DNA of 64,000 bases, taken from Sphingopyxis sp. Lineage in GTDB: Bacteria > Pseudomonadota > Alphaproteobacteria > Sphingomonadales > Sphingomonadaceae. A program made the translations under genes and the position numbers. Below the pieces are notes generated by a model. The model was not told where the DNA came from. It saw only the letters and a list, made by a program, of their open reading frames with translations, and made no database searches. The stretch is taken from positions 27,463 through 91,462 of the forward strand of contig JAIXHQ010000012.1 in NCBI GenBank assembly GCA_030145715.1, in the 5' to 3' direction. Shown here one piece after another: positions 8,840 through 17,818 of the stretch (within the stretch, counting starts at the first letter, position 1; every line of letters starts with the position of its first letter).

Positions 8840-9477
8840 ACCGCCCGCTGGTCATCACCGATTGCGACGAGGTGCTGATGCACATGGTCGTCCCCTTTGC
8901 CGAATGGGTCGACACCGAACATGGCGTGATTTTCCGCATCGAGGACGCCAGTTTCGCCAATGCGTTGAAACGCAAGGAATGCGGCACCCCGCTGGAAGCG
9001 GCCGAGGTATGGCCGTTGCTGGACAGTTTTTTCCGCACCGAAATGACGCGGCAATATCCGATCCCCGGCGCGCTGGCCGCGATGACGGCGATCGGCGCAC
9101 AGGCCGACATCATCGTCCTGACCAATGTCGGGCCCGACCATCAACAGGCGCGGATCGACCAATTGGCGATCCATGATTTTCACGCGCCGGTGATCGGCAA
9201 TCGCGGCGGCAAGGGCGAACCCGTGCGCCGCCTGATCGATCAATATCGGCCGTCGGTCGCGGTGTTCATCGACGACCTGGCCGGGCATCACCAGTCGGTC
9301 GCGGAAGAGGCGCCGGACGTCTGGCGGCTGCACCTGGTCGGCGAACCCGCCATCGCGGGCAAGATCGCGCCATCCCCCCATGCCCATGCGCGGATCGACG
9401 ATTGGAATCAGGCGCAACGCTGGATATTGGCGCGCATCGCCGAAAACATCCCCGCCCCGGCCGCCGCGCCGGCATAA
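8836..9477 (+). CDS. HAD superfamily hydrolase
   Basis: A 213-residue haloacid-dehalogenase-like phosphatase. Motif I is ITDCDEVL with nucleophile Asp9 and Asp11; motif II is IIVLTN; the C-terminal acidic motif is FIDDLAGH. The small cap and moderate length suggest a small-molecule phosphatase, substrate unknown. It overlaps DUF3572 by 4 bases (ATGA) and is followed 14 bases later by a RidA gene, so the three likely form an operon. Confidence 0.8.
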   Translation: MNRPLVITDCDEVLMHMVVPFAEWVDTEHGVIFRIEDASFANALKRKECGTPLEAAEVWPLLDSFFRTEMTRQYPIPGALAAMTAIGAQADIIVLTNVGPDHQQARIDQLAIHDFHAPVIGNRGGKGEPVRRLIDQYRPSVAVFIDDLAGHHQSVAEEAPDVWRLHLVGEPAIAGKIAPSPHAHARIDDWNQAQRWILARIAENIPAPAAAPA

Positions 9478-9491
9478 TCAAGGAACATCCC

Positions 9492-9956
9492 ATGGACATC
9501 GCCGCCAAGATCGCCGAAATCGGCCTTGAACTTCCCAAGCCCGCCGCGCCGGTCGCCGCCTATGTCCCCGTCGTCGAACAGGGCGGGATGCTGTATGTCA
9601 GCGGCCAGTTGCCGTTCCGCGACGGGCAGGTCGTGACCGGCCGCCTGGGCGACGACATGGACGTGGCGGGCGGACAGGATGCGGCCCGGCGCGTCGCGTT
9701 GATGCTGATCGCGCAGATCGGACAGGCGCTGGACGGCGACTGGTCGCGCGTCGAGCGCATCGTCAAGCTGGGCGTGTTCGTCAACAGCGACCCCGGCTTT
9801 ACCGACCAGGCAAAGGTCGCCAATGGCGCGTCCGACCTGTTCGAAACGCTGTTCGGCGATGCCGGCCGTCATGCGCGCGCCGCCGTCGGCGTCGCGGTGC
9901 TGCCGCTGGGCGCGGCGGTCGAGGCCGACGCCATCGTCGCGGTGCGCCCGGCATAG
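9492..9956 (+). CDS. RidA family (YjgF/YER057c) protein
   Basis: A 154-residue protein of the RidA/YjgF superfamily, in the longer subgroup close to 150 residues. The N-terminus has PVAAYVPVVEQGGMLYVSGQLP, and the core has the strand pattern VKLGVFVN. RidA proteins are trimers that hydrolyse reactive enamine/imine intermediates of amino acid metabolism. The subgroup's exact substrate is not established and the active-site arginine of true RidA was not confirmed. The start at 9492 follows AAGGAAC by about 8 bases. Confidence 0.85.
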   Translation: MDIAAKIAEIGLELPKPAAPVAAYVPVVEQGGMLYVSGQLPFRDGQVVTGRLGDDMDVAGGQDAARRVALMLIAQIGQALDGDWSRVERIVKLGVFVNSDPGFTDQAKVANGASDLFETLFGDAGRHARAAVGVAVLPLGAAVEADAIVAVRPA

Positions 9957-10094
9957 GATGGGCTTGACCGGCATCGCGCATCGCATGTCCGTGCCCCCGC
10001 GAGGGCGCGGTCCCGTCGCCGACGGGTCGCGGCCCGCACCGGCGCGACAGGGGCCGCCGCCGTCGCCGGGACGCGGAACATAGGGCGGCCGGGC
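9957..10094 (+). other. Non-coding gap with GC hairpin
   Basis: No convincing gene. It contains a perfect inverted repeat CCCGTC-gcc-GACGGG (10012-10026) set in a longer GC-rich imperfect stem, with no T run. It may be a structured 3' end of the ridA transcript. Confidence 0.4.
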
Positions 10095-11246
10095 ATGGCA
10101 GACGCCGACCCAAAACCACGAAAGATCGCGATCGGCACCGGGGTCGATGCGATCGACCCGGCGGCGTGGGACGCGCTGCACGATGGCGGCAATCCCTTTG
10201 TCAGCCACGACTTTCTGGCGCTGCTCGAACGATCGGGCAGCGTCGGGGCGGATACGGGATGGCAGGCCGCGCCGCTGTTGATCGAGGATGACGGCGGCGC
10301 GATGGTCGCCGCCGCGCCCGCCTATCTGAAATCGCACAGCCAGGGCGAATATGTGTTCGACCACGCATGGGCCGATGCATGGGCGCGCGCCGGGGGCGAT
10401 TATTACCCCAAGTTGCAGATCGCGGTGCCCTTTACCCCCGTGCCGGGGCCGCGCCTGTTGGCGCCGGACGATGACGACGCGCGGTTGCTGATTCGCGCGG
10501 CAGAGGCGGTGGTGCGGCAGAACGGCCTGTCGTCGGCCCATGCGACCTTTGTCGCCGCCGACCAGATGCCGCTGTTCGAAGCGGCGGGATGGCTGATCCG
10601 CCGCGACATCCAGTTTCATTTCGCCAATGCGGGCTATGCCGCGTTCGACGATTTCCTCGCCACGCTGACGTCGGCAAGGCGCAAGCAGTTGCGCAAGGAA
10701 CGCGCGCGCGCGACCGACGGGCTGCGCATCGCCGAACTGACCGGCGATGCGATCGGCCCCGCGCATTGGGACGCGATGTGGCTATTCTATCAGGACACGG
10801 GCGCGCGCAAATGGGGCCAGCCCTATCTGACCCGCGCGGCGTTCGACATGATGGGCCGGGCGATGGCGGACCGGATCATCCTGCTCATCGCCTATGACGG
10901 CGACGACCGGCCGGTGGCGGGGGCGATGCATTTGCTGGGCACCGACACGCTGTACGGCCGTTATTGGGGATGCCTGGTCGACATACCCTATCTGCATTTC
11001 GAACTATGCTATTACCGCGCGATCGACATCGCGATCGAACGCGGCCTGAAACGGGTCGAGGCCGGGGCGCAGGGCGGGCACAAGCTGGCGCGCGGTTATG
11101 GCCCCGTCGCGACATGGTCGGCGCATTTCATCGCCGATGCGGCCTTTCGCCGGGCGGTCGCCGATTATCTGGAACAGGAACGCCGCGCCGAAGACAGCGA
11201 AATGGCGTGGCTGGAAGGACATATGCCCTTCAGGCGGAAGGGTTAG
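10095..11246 (+). CDS. DUF482/FemAB-like acyltransferase
   Basis: A 383-residue protein of the DUF482 family (GNAT/FemAB-like fold, often annotated as peptidoglycan biosynthesis or recognition). Recognisable blocks are NPFVSHDFLALLE near the N-terminus, LKSHSQGEYVFDHAWADAW, YYPKLQIAVPFTPVPGPR, and GRYWGCLVDIPYLHFELCYY in the second GNAT-like half, followed by VEAGAQGGHKLARGY. An acyl or aminoacyl transfer reaction is expected; no substrate is proven for the family. Its stop codon shares three bases with the stop codon of the convergent gene (TTAG at 11243-11246). Confidence 0.82.
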   Translation: MADADPKPRKIAIGTGVDAIDPAAWDALHDGGNPFVSHDFLALLERSGSVGADTGWQAAPLLIEDDGGAMVAAAPAYLKSHSQGEYVFDHAWADAWARAGGDYYPKLQIAVPFTPVPGPRLLAPDDDDARLLIRAAEAVVRQNGLSSAHATFVAADQMPLFEAAGWLIRRDIQFHFANAGYAAFDDFLATLTSARRKQLRKERARATDGLRIAELTGDAIGPAHWDAMWLFYQDTGARKWGQPYLTRAAFDMMGRAMADRIILLIAYDGDDRPVAGAMHLLGTDTLYGRYWGCLVDIPYLHFELCYYRAIDIAIERGLKRVEAGAQGGHKLARGYGPVATWSAHFIADAAFRRAVADYLEQERRAEDSEMAWLEGHMPFRRKG

Positions 11247-11557
11247 GCTGCGAATCGCCGGGCGGCGGGGCGGCGGGCGGTTTCGTCCAGCCAGGCGCGG
11301 GCCTGGCGCTGGGCTTCGGCGATTTCGTCGCGCGACATTTCGTCGGACAGGTCGGCGCGGCACTGCTGCCCTTCGACATTGCCGCCAAGCGCGGCCAGGT
11401 TGAACCATTTATGCGCCTGGATCAGGTCGACATCGACCCCGCCGGTGCCGGTGGAAAAGGCGATCCCAAGGTCGAAATAGGCATTCGCATCGCCGCGCGC
11501 CGCGTCGAGCAGGCGGCTTTCGATCAGATATTGCGCACTCTTCAGACTGTTGGCCAT
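11243..11557 (-). CDS. Small Sel1-like repeat protein
   Basis: A 104-residue protein with one clear Sel1/TPR-like pair of helices: GDANAYFDLGIAFSTGTGG followed by LIQAHKWFNLAALGGN, the alternating small-residue pattern of Sel1 repeats. Such repeats mediate protein-protein contacts. No signal peptide or enzyme motif is seen, so it is likely a cytoplasmic adaptor. The start at 11557 (MANSLKSAQY) is favoured; an upstream extension is not repeat-like. It converges on the DUF482 gene with overlapping stop codons. Confidence 0.75.
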   Translation of the reverse strand: MANSLKSAQYLIESRLLDAARGDANAYFDLGIAFSTGTGGVDVDLIQAHKWFNLAALGGNVEGQQCRADLSDEMSRDEIAEAQRQARAWLDETARRPAARRFAA

Positions 11558-11695
11558 GATAACCCCCTGTCGCTTCCCCCCACAGGAAGCTTCGGGCGCC
11601 AACCTTGCGATTTATGGTCAACAAAGCGTTAACGAGGGGGCGATTTTCTTGTGGATGAAAATGAAACCTAGGGAAAACAGCAGGTTAGTGGCAGG

Positions 11696-12535
11696 TCAGG
11701 CGATGGGCAGATTGTCGATCAGCCGCGTTTTCCCGATCCGCGCCGCCGCCAGCAGCCGCGCCGGATGGCGGAGGGCGGTCAGTCGTTCGAGGCTGTCCGC
11801 GTCGGCAAGGGCGACATAATCGACGCTGTCGAACCCGCCGCCGACGATCGCGGCGCTGGCGTTGGCGAGGGTTTCGCCGACGTCGGCTCCGTCCGCGATC
11901 GCGCGCGCCGCGGCCTGCAGCGCGGCGGGAAAGGCGGCGGCGGCGGCGCGCTGCTGCGCCGACAGATAGGCGTTGCGCGACGACAGGGCGAGCCCGTCGG
12001 CATCGCGCGCGATCGGCGCGCCGAGGATGTCGATCGCGAAATCAAGGTCGCGCGCCATGCGGCGGACGATCGCAAGCTGTTGCCAGTCCTTTTCGCCAAA
12101 GATCGCGACGTCGGGGCGGACCTGGTTGAACAATTTGGCGACCACCGTCGCGACGCCGTCGAAATGGCCGGGACGCGCCGCGCCGCAATAATCGGCGCCG
12201 AGTTCCGCGACCTCGACATGGGTGCGATGGCCGCCGGGATACATCGTCGCCACGTCGGGCGCCCAGAGCAGCGCCGCCCCCTCCTGCGCCAGCAGCGCGG
12301 CGTCGCGCGCCTCGTCGCGGGGATAGGCGGCGAAATCCTCGTTCGGGCCGAACTGGGTGGGATTGACGAAGATCGACACGACGACATGATCGGCGACGCG
12401 CCGCGCCATGCGGACCAGCGACAGATGCCCGTCGTGCAGCGCCCCCATCGTCGGCACCAGCGCGACGCTGCCCCCCGCCTGTTTCAGTGCCGTAACGGCA
12501 CGGTGCAGCATCGCGATGTCACGGATGATTTGCAC
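11696..12535 (-). CDS. panC: Pantothenate synthetase
   Basis: A 279-residue enzyme that joins pantoate and beta-alanine using ATP, the last step of pantothenate (coenzyme A precursor) synthesis. The class-I-like nucleotide-binding motif PTMGALHDGH is at residues 28-37 with His34 and His37. FVNPTQFGPNEDF, FGEKDWQQL and the KMSKS-like ALSSRNAYLS are all present. Length is normal. It is divergent from mipZ with 87 bases between; no other pan gene is adjacent. Confidence 0.96.
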   Translation of the reverse strand: MQIIRDIAMLHRAVTALKQAGGSVALVPTMGALHDGHLSLVRMARRVADHVVVSIFVNPTQFGPNEDFAAYPRDEARDAALLAQEGAALLWAPDVATMYPGGHRTHVEVAELGADYCGAARPGHFDGVATVVAKLFNQVRPDVAIFGEKDWQQLAIVRRMARDLDFAIDILGAPIARDADGLALSSRNAYLSAQQRAAAAAFPAALQAAARAIADGADVGETLANASAAIVGGGFDSVDYVALADADSLERLTALRHPARLLAAARIGKTRLIDNLPIA

Positions 12536-12622
12536 GCCCGGTCGCCCTCCGATATTGGCGCGACTCTATCATTTCGCGCGCCGGCCGCCCATGCCGCGCA
12601 AACAGGAAAATCGCAACGCCCC

Positions 12623-13456
12623 ATGACGACCCCGACAACGACTGGCGCGACGAAGCCCGCACCGCACCGCATCATCTTTGCCAATGAAAAGGGCGGGACC
12701 GGCAAATCGACCTGCGCCGTGCATTTCGCCGTCGCGCTGGCCAGCCAGGGCTGGCGCGTCGCGGGCATCGACCTCGACCCCCGCCAGCGCACCTTTCACC
12801 GATATCTGGAGAATCGCGAGCAGACCGCGAAACGCCGCGACATCGCGCTGCCGACCCCGCGTTTCGAGGTGTTCACCGGATCGACGATCGAGGAACTGGA
12901 CGAACAGGTCGCACGGTTGAGCGAGGACGCCGACTATATCATCGCCGACACCCCCGGCCGCGACGATGTCTTTGCCCGCCACCTGGCCACCAGCGCCGAC
13001 ACGCTGGTCACCCCGATCAACGACAGCTTTATCGATTTCGACCTGATCGGACAGGTCGATCCGGAAACCTTCCAGGTCGTGCGCCCCAGCTTTTATTCCG
13101 AACTGATCTGGGACGCGCGCAAGACCCGCGCCAAGGCCGACGGGCGGACGATCGACTGGATCATCCTGCGCAACCGTTTGCAGCATGTCGACGCGCATAA
13201 CATGCGCCGCGTCGGCGAGGCGCTGTCGCAATTGTCGCGCCGCGTCGGCTTTCGCGTCATCCCCGGACTGGGCGAGCGCGTCATCTATCGCGAACTTTTC
13301 CCGGCGGGCCTCACTTTGCTCGACAAGGCGCATCTGGGCGGCATGGGAATCGGCCATGTCGTCGCCCGGCAGGAACTGCGCGAAGCGATGGGCGGATTGA
13401 ACCTGCCCGCGCGCGAACGGTTCCATCCGGACGGCGACCTGTTTGCCGCCGCCTGA
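12623..13456 (+). CDS. mipZ: Division plane positioning ATPase MipZ
   Basis: A 277-residue ParA/MinD superfamily ATPase. The deviant Walker A motif KGGTGKS is at residues 23-29 within FANEKGGTGKSTCAVHFAVAL, with IDLDPRQRT and ADTPG following. The conserved block SFIDFDLIGQVDPET and the ELFPAGLTLLD end identify MipZ rather than chromosomal ParA. In Caulobacter, MipZ dimers form a gradient from ParB at the poles and block FtsZ polymerisation near the poles so division happens at mid-cell. It is followed 30 bases later by a phosphomannomutase gene. Confidence 0.93.
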   Translation: MTTPTTTGATKPAPHRIIFANEKGGTGKSTCAVHFAVALASQGWRVAGIDLDPRQRTFHRYLENREQTAKRRDIALPTPRFEVFTGSTIEELDEQVARLSEDADYIIADTPGRDDVFARHLATSADTLVTPINDSFIDFDLIGQVDPETFQVVRPSFYSELIWDARKTRAKADGRTIDWIILRNRLQHVDAHNMRRVGEALSQLSRRVGFRVIPGLGERVIYRELFPAGLTLLDKAHLGGMGIGHVVARQELREAMGGLNLPARERFHPDGDLFAAA

Positions 13457-13486
13457 ACCCCTTCTCTCCCCCCAAGAGGATTCCCC

Positions 13487-14869
13487 ATGACCCATGTTTT
13501 CCATCCGACGATGCTGCGCGAATATGACATCCGCGGCGTCGTGGGCGACACATTGTCGGACAAGGACGCCTATGCCATCGGCCGCAGCTTTGCGACGCTG
13601 GTCGCCCGGTCAGGGGGCAAGCGCGTCGCGGTCGGTTACGACGGCCGCCTGTCGTCGCCGATGCTGGCGGCGGCGCTGATCGAAGGGATCAACGCGGCGG
13701 GCATCGACGCGCTGAACGTCGGGCTGGGACCGACGCCGATGCTATATTATGCGGCCTCAACCGAAGAGGTTGATGGCGGCATTCAGATAACCGGCAGCCA
13801 CAACCCCCCCGATTACAATGGTTTCAAATTTGTAAAACAGGGACGTCCCTTTTTCGGGGCGGACATTCTGGGGATCGGCAAAATGGCTGCGGCCGGTGAT
13901 TGGGACAGCGGCGAGGGATCGTCGCAGAGCATCGACATCGTCGACGCCTATGTCGATCGCCTGGTCGAAGGATTCACCGGCGGCGCCTTTCGCATCGGAT
14001 GGGACGCCGGCAACGGCGCCGCCGGCACCGTTATCGAAAAGCTGACCGCGCGGTTGCCCGGGGAGCATCATCTGTTGTTTACCGACATCGACGGACATTT
14101 TCCCAATCACCATCCCGACCCGACCGAAGAAAAGAATCTGGCCGATCTGCGCAAGCTTGTCGCGGAAAAAAACCTCGATTTTGGAGTAGCTTTTGATGGC
14201 GACGGCGACCGCATCGGCGCGATCGACGGCCAGGGCCGCGTGATCTGGGGCGACCAGTTGCTGCAAATCTATGCCGCCGCGGTCCTGCAGGACATGCCCG
14301 GCGCGACCGTCATCGCCGATGTCAAGGCCAGCCAGGCGCTGTTCGACCGGGTCGCGGAACTGGGCGGCCAGCCGCTGATGTGGAAGACCGGCCACAGCCT
14401 GATCAAGGCCAAGATGAAGGAAACCGGCAGTCCGCTGGCGGGCGAGATGAGCGGGCATATCTTTTTCGCCGACCGCTATTATGGCTATGACGACGCGCCC
14501 TATGCCGCCATCCGCCTGATCGAGGCGGCGACCCGGCTGGGCCGGAGCGTCACCGACCTGCGCGCCGCCATGGCGCCGATGGTCAATACGCCCGAAATGC
14601 GGTTCCAGGTCGATGAAAGCCGCAAATTTGCCATTGTGGATGAAGTTCTGGACCGGCTGGCCGAATCGGGCGCGCAGGTCGACCGCACCGACGGCGCCCG
14701 CGTGCTGACCGACGACGGCTGGTGGCTGCTGCGCGCGTCCAACACGCAGGACGTGCTGGTCGCCCGCGCCGAGGCCAAGGACGACGCCGCGCTGACGCGC
14801 CTGCTGGCCGCGATCGACGAACAACTGGCGCTGTCGGGAATCGTGCGCGGACCACAGGCGAGCCACTGA
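13487..14869 (+). CDS. pgmG: Phosphomannomutase/phosphoglucomutase
   Basis: A 460-residue alpha-D-phosphohexomutase interconverting hexose 6- and 1-phosphates through a phosphoserine. The catalytic loop [11 protein letters not shown] places the serine at residue 104. The metal loop DGDGDR is at 237-242 and the sugar-binding loop GEMSGH at about 325. The family is the bifunctional ManB/AlgC type; in sphingomonads the enzyme called PgmG supplies sugar-nucleotide precursors for exopolysaccharide and LPS. The downstream lptB fits a surface-polysaccharide context. The symbol follows sphingomonad usage; manB or algC would also be defensible. Confidence 0.92.
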   Translation: MTHVFHPTMLREYDIRGVVGDTLSDKDAYAIGRSFATLVARSGGKRVAVGYDGRLSSPMLAAALIEGINAAGIDALNVGLGPTPMLYYAASTEEVDGGIQITGSHNPPDYNGFKFVKQGRPFFGADILGIGKMAAAGDWDSGEGSSQSIDIVDAYVDRLVEGFTGGAFRIGWDAGNGAAGTVIEKLTARLPGEHHLLFTDIDGHFPNHHPDPTEEKNLADLRKLVAEKNLDFGVAFDGDGDRIGAIDGQGRVIWGDQLLQIYAAAVLQDMPGATVIADVKASQALFDRVAELGGQPLMWKTGHSLIKAKMKETGSPLAGEMSGHIFFADRYYGYDDAPYAAIRLIEAATRLGRSVTDLRAAMAPMVNTPEMRFQVDESRKFAIVDEVLDRLAESGAQVDRTDGARVLTDDGWWLLRASNTQDVLVARAEAKDDAALTRLLAAIDEQLALSGIVRGPQASH

Positions 14870-14886
14870 CCGGACCTTTCATCGGC

Positions 14887-14912
14887 CGCGCCTTTCACCG
14901 GGCGCGTCTTTT
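14887..14912 (+). terminator. Possible weak terminator after pgmG
   Basis: A 6-bp stem (CGCGCC / GGCGCG, 8-base loop) followed by TCTTTT lies 17 bases past the pgmG stop. It would separate pgmG from lptB, but the stem is short. Confidence 0.4.
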
Positions 14913-15000
14913 CGGGACCTTGCAATAATCTTGCCAGATTGACCTTCGCCGCGTCGCTGGGGTAACGCCCGGTCATGTCTGTACAGGAATCCATGGCGCA

Positions 15001-15816
15001 ATGACCGACGAAGCGACCGAGCAGAGGCTGACCGCCGACGGCGACCATGGCGTCGCCGATCATCAGGCGCATGTCCGCGAGGACGCGGCGGCGGGCAACG
15101 GCCTAGCGGTGATTTCGATCGCGAAAAGTTATGACAAGCGCATCGTCCTGTCCGACGTGTCGCTGTCGGTCGGCAAGGGCGAGGTGGTCGGACTGCTGGG
15201 CCCCAACGGCGCGGGCAAGACCACCTGTTTCTATTCGATCATGGGGCTGGTCAAACCCGACGCCGGGCGCATCATGCTGGACGGCGCCGACATCACCGCG
15301 CTGCCCATGTATCGCCGCGCGATCCTGGGCCTGGGTTATCTGCCGCAGGAAACGTCGATCTTTCGCGGCATGACGGTCGAACAGAATATCGGCGCGGTGC
15401 TGGAATTGAGCGAACCCGACAGGATCGCCCGCGAACGCCGGATGGAGGAATTGCTGGCGGAATTCGGCCTGACCCGGCTGCGCGATTCGGCGGCGATGGC
15501 GCTGTCAGGCGGCGAGCGGCGGCGCGCCGAAATCGCGCGCGCGCTGGCCGCCAACCCGTCGATCATGCTGCTGGACGAACCCTTTGCCGGGATCGATCCC
15601 CTGTCGATCAGCGACATTCGCGATCTGGTCGCCGATTTGAAGACGCGCGGCATCGGCGTCCTGATCACCGACCATAATGTCCGCGAGACGCTCGACCTCG
15701 TCGACCGCGCCTGTATCATTTATGACGGCAAGGTGCTGTTGGCCGGATCGCCCGAGGAACTGGTCGCCGACCCCGAGGTGCGGCGGCTGTATCTTGGCGA
15801 GGGATTTTCGCTGTGA
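15001..15816 (+). CDS. lptB: LPS export ABC transporter ATPase LptB
   Basis: A 271-residue ABC ATPase. Walker A GPNGAGKT is at residues 67-74, the Q-loop lies in YLPQE, the signature is LSGGERRR and Walker B is IMLLDEPFAGIDP. The RRAEIARALA block and the closing YLGEGF are typical of LptB, which powers lipopolysaccharide extraction by LptFG. An N-terminal extension of about 34 acidic and histidine-containing residues precedes the ABC fold. The usual upstream lptC and lptA are absent; pgmG is there instead. The downstream rpoN neighbour is classical. A tiny ATG-GCG-CAA-TGA frame overlaps the start region and could couple translation. Confidence 0.93.
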   Translation: MTDEATEQRLTADGDHGVADHQAHVREDAAAGNGLAVISIAKSYDKRIVLSDVSLSVGKGEVVGLLGPNGAGKTTCFYSIMGLVKPDAGRIMLDGADITALPMYRRAILGLGYLPQETSIFRGMTVEQNIGAVLELSEPDRIARERRMEELLAEFGLTRLRDSAAMALSGGERRRAEIARALAANPSIMLLDEPFAGIDPLSISDIRDLVADLKTRGIGVLITDHNVRETLDLVDRACIIYDGKVLLAGSPEELVADPEVRRLYLGEGFSL

Positions 15817-15873
15817 CAAGCCGGAGCTTTTCCCATGGGGGCTGTCCCAGGGGGATTGCGCGATCATCCGTGT

Positions 15874-15955
15874 CCGTTCGCATCGAGCGAAGTCGAGATG
15901 CCCCCGTGGCCTGCGCGCGTCTGATGGGTGCCTCGACCTCGCTCGACACGAACGG
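15874..15955 (+). repeat. 82-bp palindromic repeat, copy 1
   Basis: Long inverted repeat: the left arm begins CCGTTCGCATCGAGCGAAG and the right arm ends CTCGCTCGACACGAACGG, complementary over about 25 bases with few mismatches around a 30-base loop. A second copy of the same size lies at 61710-61790. It fills most of the gap between lptB and rpoN. Confidence 0.8.
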
Positions 15956-15977
15956 AACGAAAAGCCGATAATCATCG

Positions 15978-17468
15978 ATGGCGTTGGGTCCGCGCCTCGA
16001 TCTTCGCCAGTCGCAATCGCTGGTGATGACGCCGCAGCTTCAGCAGGCGATCAAGCTGCTGGCGCTGTCGAACCTGGAACTCGAAACCTATCTGGCCGAG
16101 GCGCTGGACGGCAATCCGCTGCTCGACACGGCGGCGGCCGACAATGACGGCAGCGCGGGTGATGGGACGGGCGGCGGAGCGGGCGACGGTTCGGGCGAAG
16201 CGCCGGACGACATGCCCGCGGCCGAAGCCGCATCGCTGGACGCCGACCGGGCGCTGGCGGCGGACGGCGGCACCGCCAACGACCTGGACATCGACCTGGC
16301 CGCCGATAGTTTTCACCACGACAGCGCGAGCGACAGCGTCGGCCTGTCGGGATCGGGCGAGGACATTGATTTCGACAGCTTTGCCGAAGCGGAAGGCACG
16401 CTGCACGACCATCTGTTGGCGCAGGTCGGCGAAGTTTTCGGCGGGATCGAGGCGATCGTCGCGCGCCAGATCGTCGCGTTGATCGACGAGGCCGGCTATC
16501 TGCGCGCCGACCTGAACGAACTGGCCGCGCAGCTTGGCGTCCCGCTGATCCTGATCGAAACGGTGCTGGCGGGCGTGCAGGGTTTCGATCCATCGGGCGT
16601 CGGTGGCCGCGACCTGGCCGAATGCATCGCGATCCAGGCGCGCGAGGCCGATCGTTACGACCCGGCGATGGCGACGATGATCGCGCATCTGGACCTGGTC
16701 GCCAAGGGCGCCTTTGCACAGTTGAAGCGCATCTGCGGCGTCGATGACGAGGATCTGGCCGACATGATTCGCGAATTGCGCGGCTATGATCCCAAACCGG
16801 GCCTGAAATTCGGCGGCGGCGGCGCCCCGGCGGTCGTGCCCGACCTGTATATCCGCCGGACCGCCGAGGGTTGGGCGGTGGAAATCAACAGCGGCACCCT
16901 GCCCCGCCTGTTGGTCAACCGCCGCTATTACACCGAATTGACGCAGGGCGCGGCGGCCAAGAACCGGGCGTGGCTGTCCGAACAGCTTGCCAGCGCCAAT
17001 TGGCTGGTCCGCGCGCTCGACCAGCGCCAGCGCACGATCATCAAAGTCGCCAGCGCGATCGTCACGCAGCAGGAGGGGTTTTTCCTGAACGGTGTCGCGC
17101 ATATGCGCCCGCTGACGCTGCGCCAGGTCGCCGAAGAGATCGGGATGCACGAATCGACCGTCAGCCGCGTGACGAGCAATAAATATCTGAGCTGCGCGCG
17201 CGGACTGTTCGAACTCAAATATTTCTTTTCAAGCGGCATTTCGGCGACGCAGGGCGACGGCGCGGTGTCGGCGGAGGCGGTCAAGAGCCGGATCAAGGCG
17301 ATGATCGAGGGCGAGGACGCCCGGGCGATCCTGTCCGACGAAACGATCGCCCAGCGATTGTCGGGCGAAGGCCATGACATCGCGCGGCGCACCGTCGTCA
17401 AATATCGCGAGGCGATGGGTTATGGATCGTCGGTGCAGCGACGGCGGCAAAAGGCCTTGGCGGGGTAA
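15978..17468 (+). CDS. rpoN: RNA polymerase sigma-54 factor
   Basis: A 496-residue sigma-54. Region I is glutamine- and leucine-rich (RLDLRQSQSLVMTPQLQQAIKLL), followed by a strongly acidic low-complexity region II (about residues 55-135), the core-binding domain, a helix-turn-helix (LRQVAEEIGMHESTVSRV), and the RpoN box ARRTVVKYRE at residues 469-478. The third box residue after TV is Val where Ala is common. It directs transcription at -24/-12 promoters with AAA+ activators for nitrogen and other functions. The lptB-rpoN order is conserved, but hpf and ptsN are not downstream. Confidence 0.96.
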   Translation: MALGPRLDLRQSQSLVMTPQLQQAIKLLALSNLELETYLAEALDGNPLLDTAAADNDGSAGDGTGGGAGDGSGEAPDDMPAAEAASLDADRALAADGGTANDLDIDLAADSFHHDSASDSVGLSGSGEDIDFDSFAEAEGTLHDHLLAQVGEVFGGIEAIVARQIVALIDEAGYLRADLNELAAQLGVPLILIETVLAGVQGFDPSGVGGRDLAECIAIQAREADRYDPAMATMIAHLDLVAKGAFAQLKRICGVDDEDLADMIRELRGYDPKPGLKFGGGGAPAVVPDLYIRRTAEGWAVEINSGTLPRLLVNRRYYTELTQGAAAKNRAWLSEQLASANWLVRALDQRQRTIIKVASAIVTQQEGFFLNGVAHMRPLTLRQVAEEIGMHESTVSRVTSNKYLSCARGLFELKYFFSSGISATQGDGAVSAEAVKSRIKAMIEGEDARAILSDETIAQRLSGEGHDIARRTVVKYREAMGYGSSVQRRRQKALAG

Positions 17469-17524
17469 AAACTCTCGTCACGCTGGACTTGATCTGGGAT
17501 GATGAAATTAGGGTGGTGGGGCAG

Positions 17525-17551
17525 TTGACTTTTCGGCCTTATCCCCATAGT
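17525..17551 (+). promoter_or_regulatory. Candidate promoter for rpmJ
   Basis: TTGACT at 17525-17530 and CATAGT at 17546-17551 (15-base spacer) lie about 45 bases before the rpmJ start. The spacer is short and the -10 imperfect. The preceding 17469-17524 contains a degenerate GGACTTGATC motif but no gene. Confidence 0.3.
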
Positions 17552-17595
17552 TGCGCCGCTTCGCGTAACAACGCCAAGATTTACGGAACAGACCC

Positions 17596-17721
17596 ATGAA
17601 GATTCGCAACAGCCTGAAGTCGCTGAAGGACCGCCACCGGGATAACCGCGTTATCCGCCGCCGTGGCCGCACCTATGTGATCAACAAGACCAACCGCCGT
17701 TTCAAGGCGCGCCAGGGCTGA
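17596..17721 (+). CDS. rpmJ: 50S ribosomal protein L36
   Basis: A 41-residue, very basic protein beginning [19 protein letters not shown] and ending NRRFKARQG. This is the longer L36 form without the C/H zinc ligands of the 37-38-residue form (no cysteine is present). It is a monocistronic gene between rpoN and a HAD gene, closed by a strong terminator at 17732-17758. Confidence 0.93.
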   Translation: MKIRNSLKSLKDRHRDNRVIRRRGRTYVINKTNRRFKARQG

Positions 17722-17731
17722 TGCCCCTGCG

Positions 17732-17758
17732 CGGGGCGCAACCGCCCCGTTTGCTTTT
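17732..17758 (+). terminator. Rho-independent terminator after rpmJ
   Basis: A perfect 7-bp stem (CGGGGCG / CGCCCCG) with a CAAC loop, followed by TTTGCTTTT, starts 10 bases past the rpmJ stop. Confidence 0.88.
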
Positions 17759-17818
17759 GATGAAGTGCGTTACGCCGTCGGATGCTTCCGGCGGCGCTTT
17801 CGCGTGTCTGGAGCGGTC

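Noticed and set aside
17469..17510. Rhizobial-type palindromic repeat (GGACTTGATC core) after rpoN
   Set aside because: Arms are too degenerate to pair and no second copy was seen in the window.
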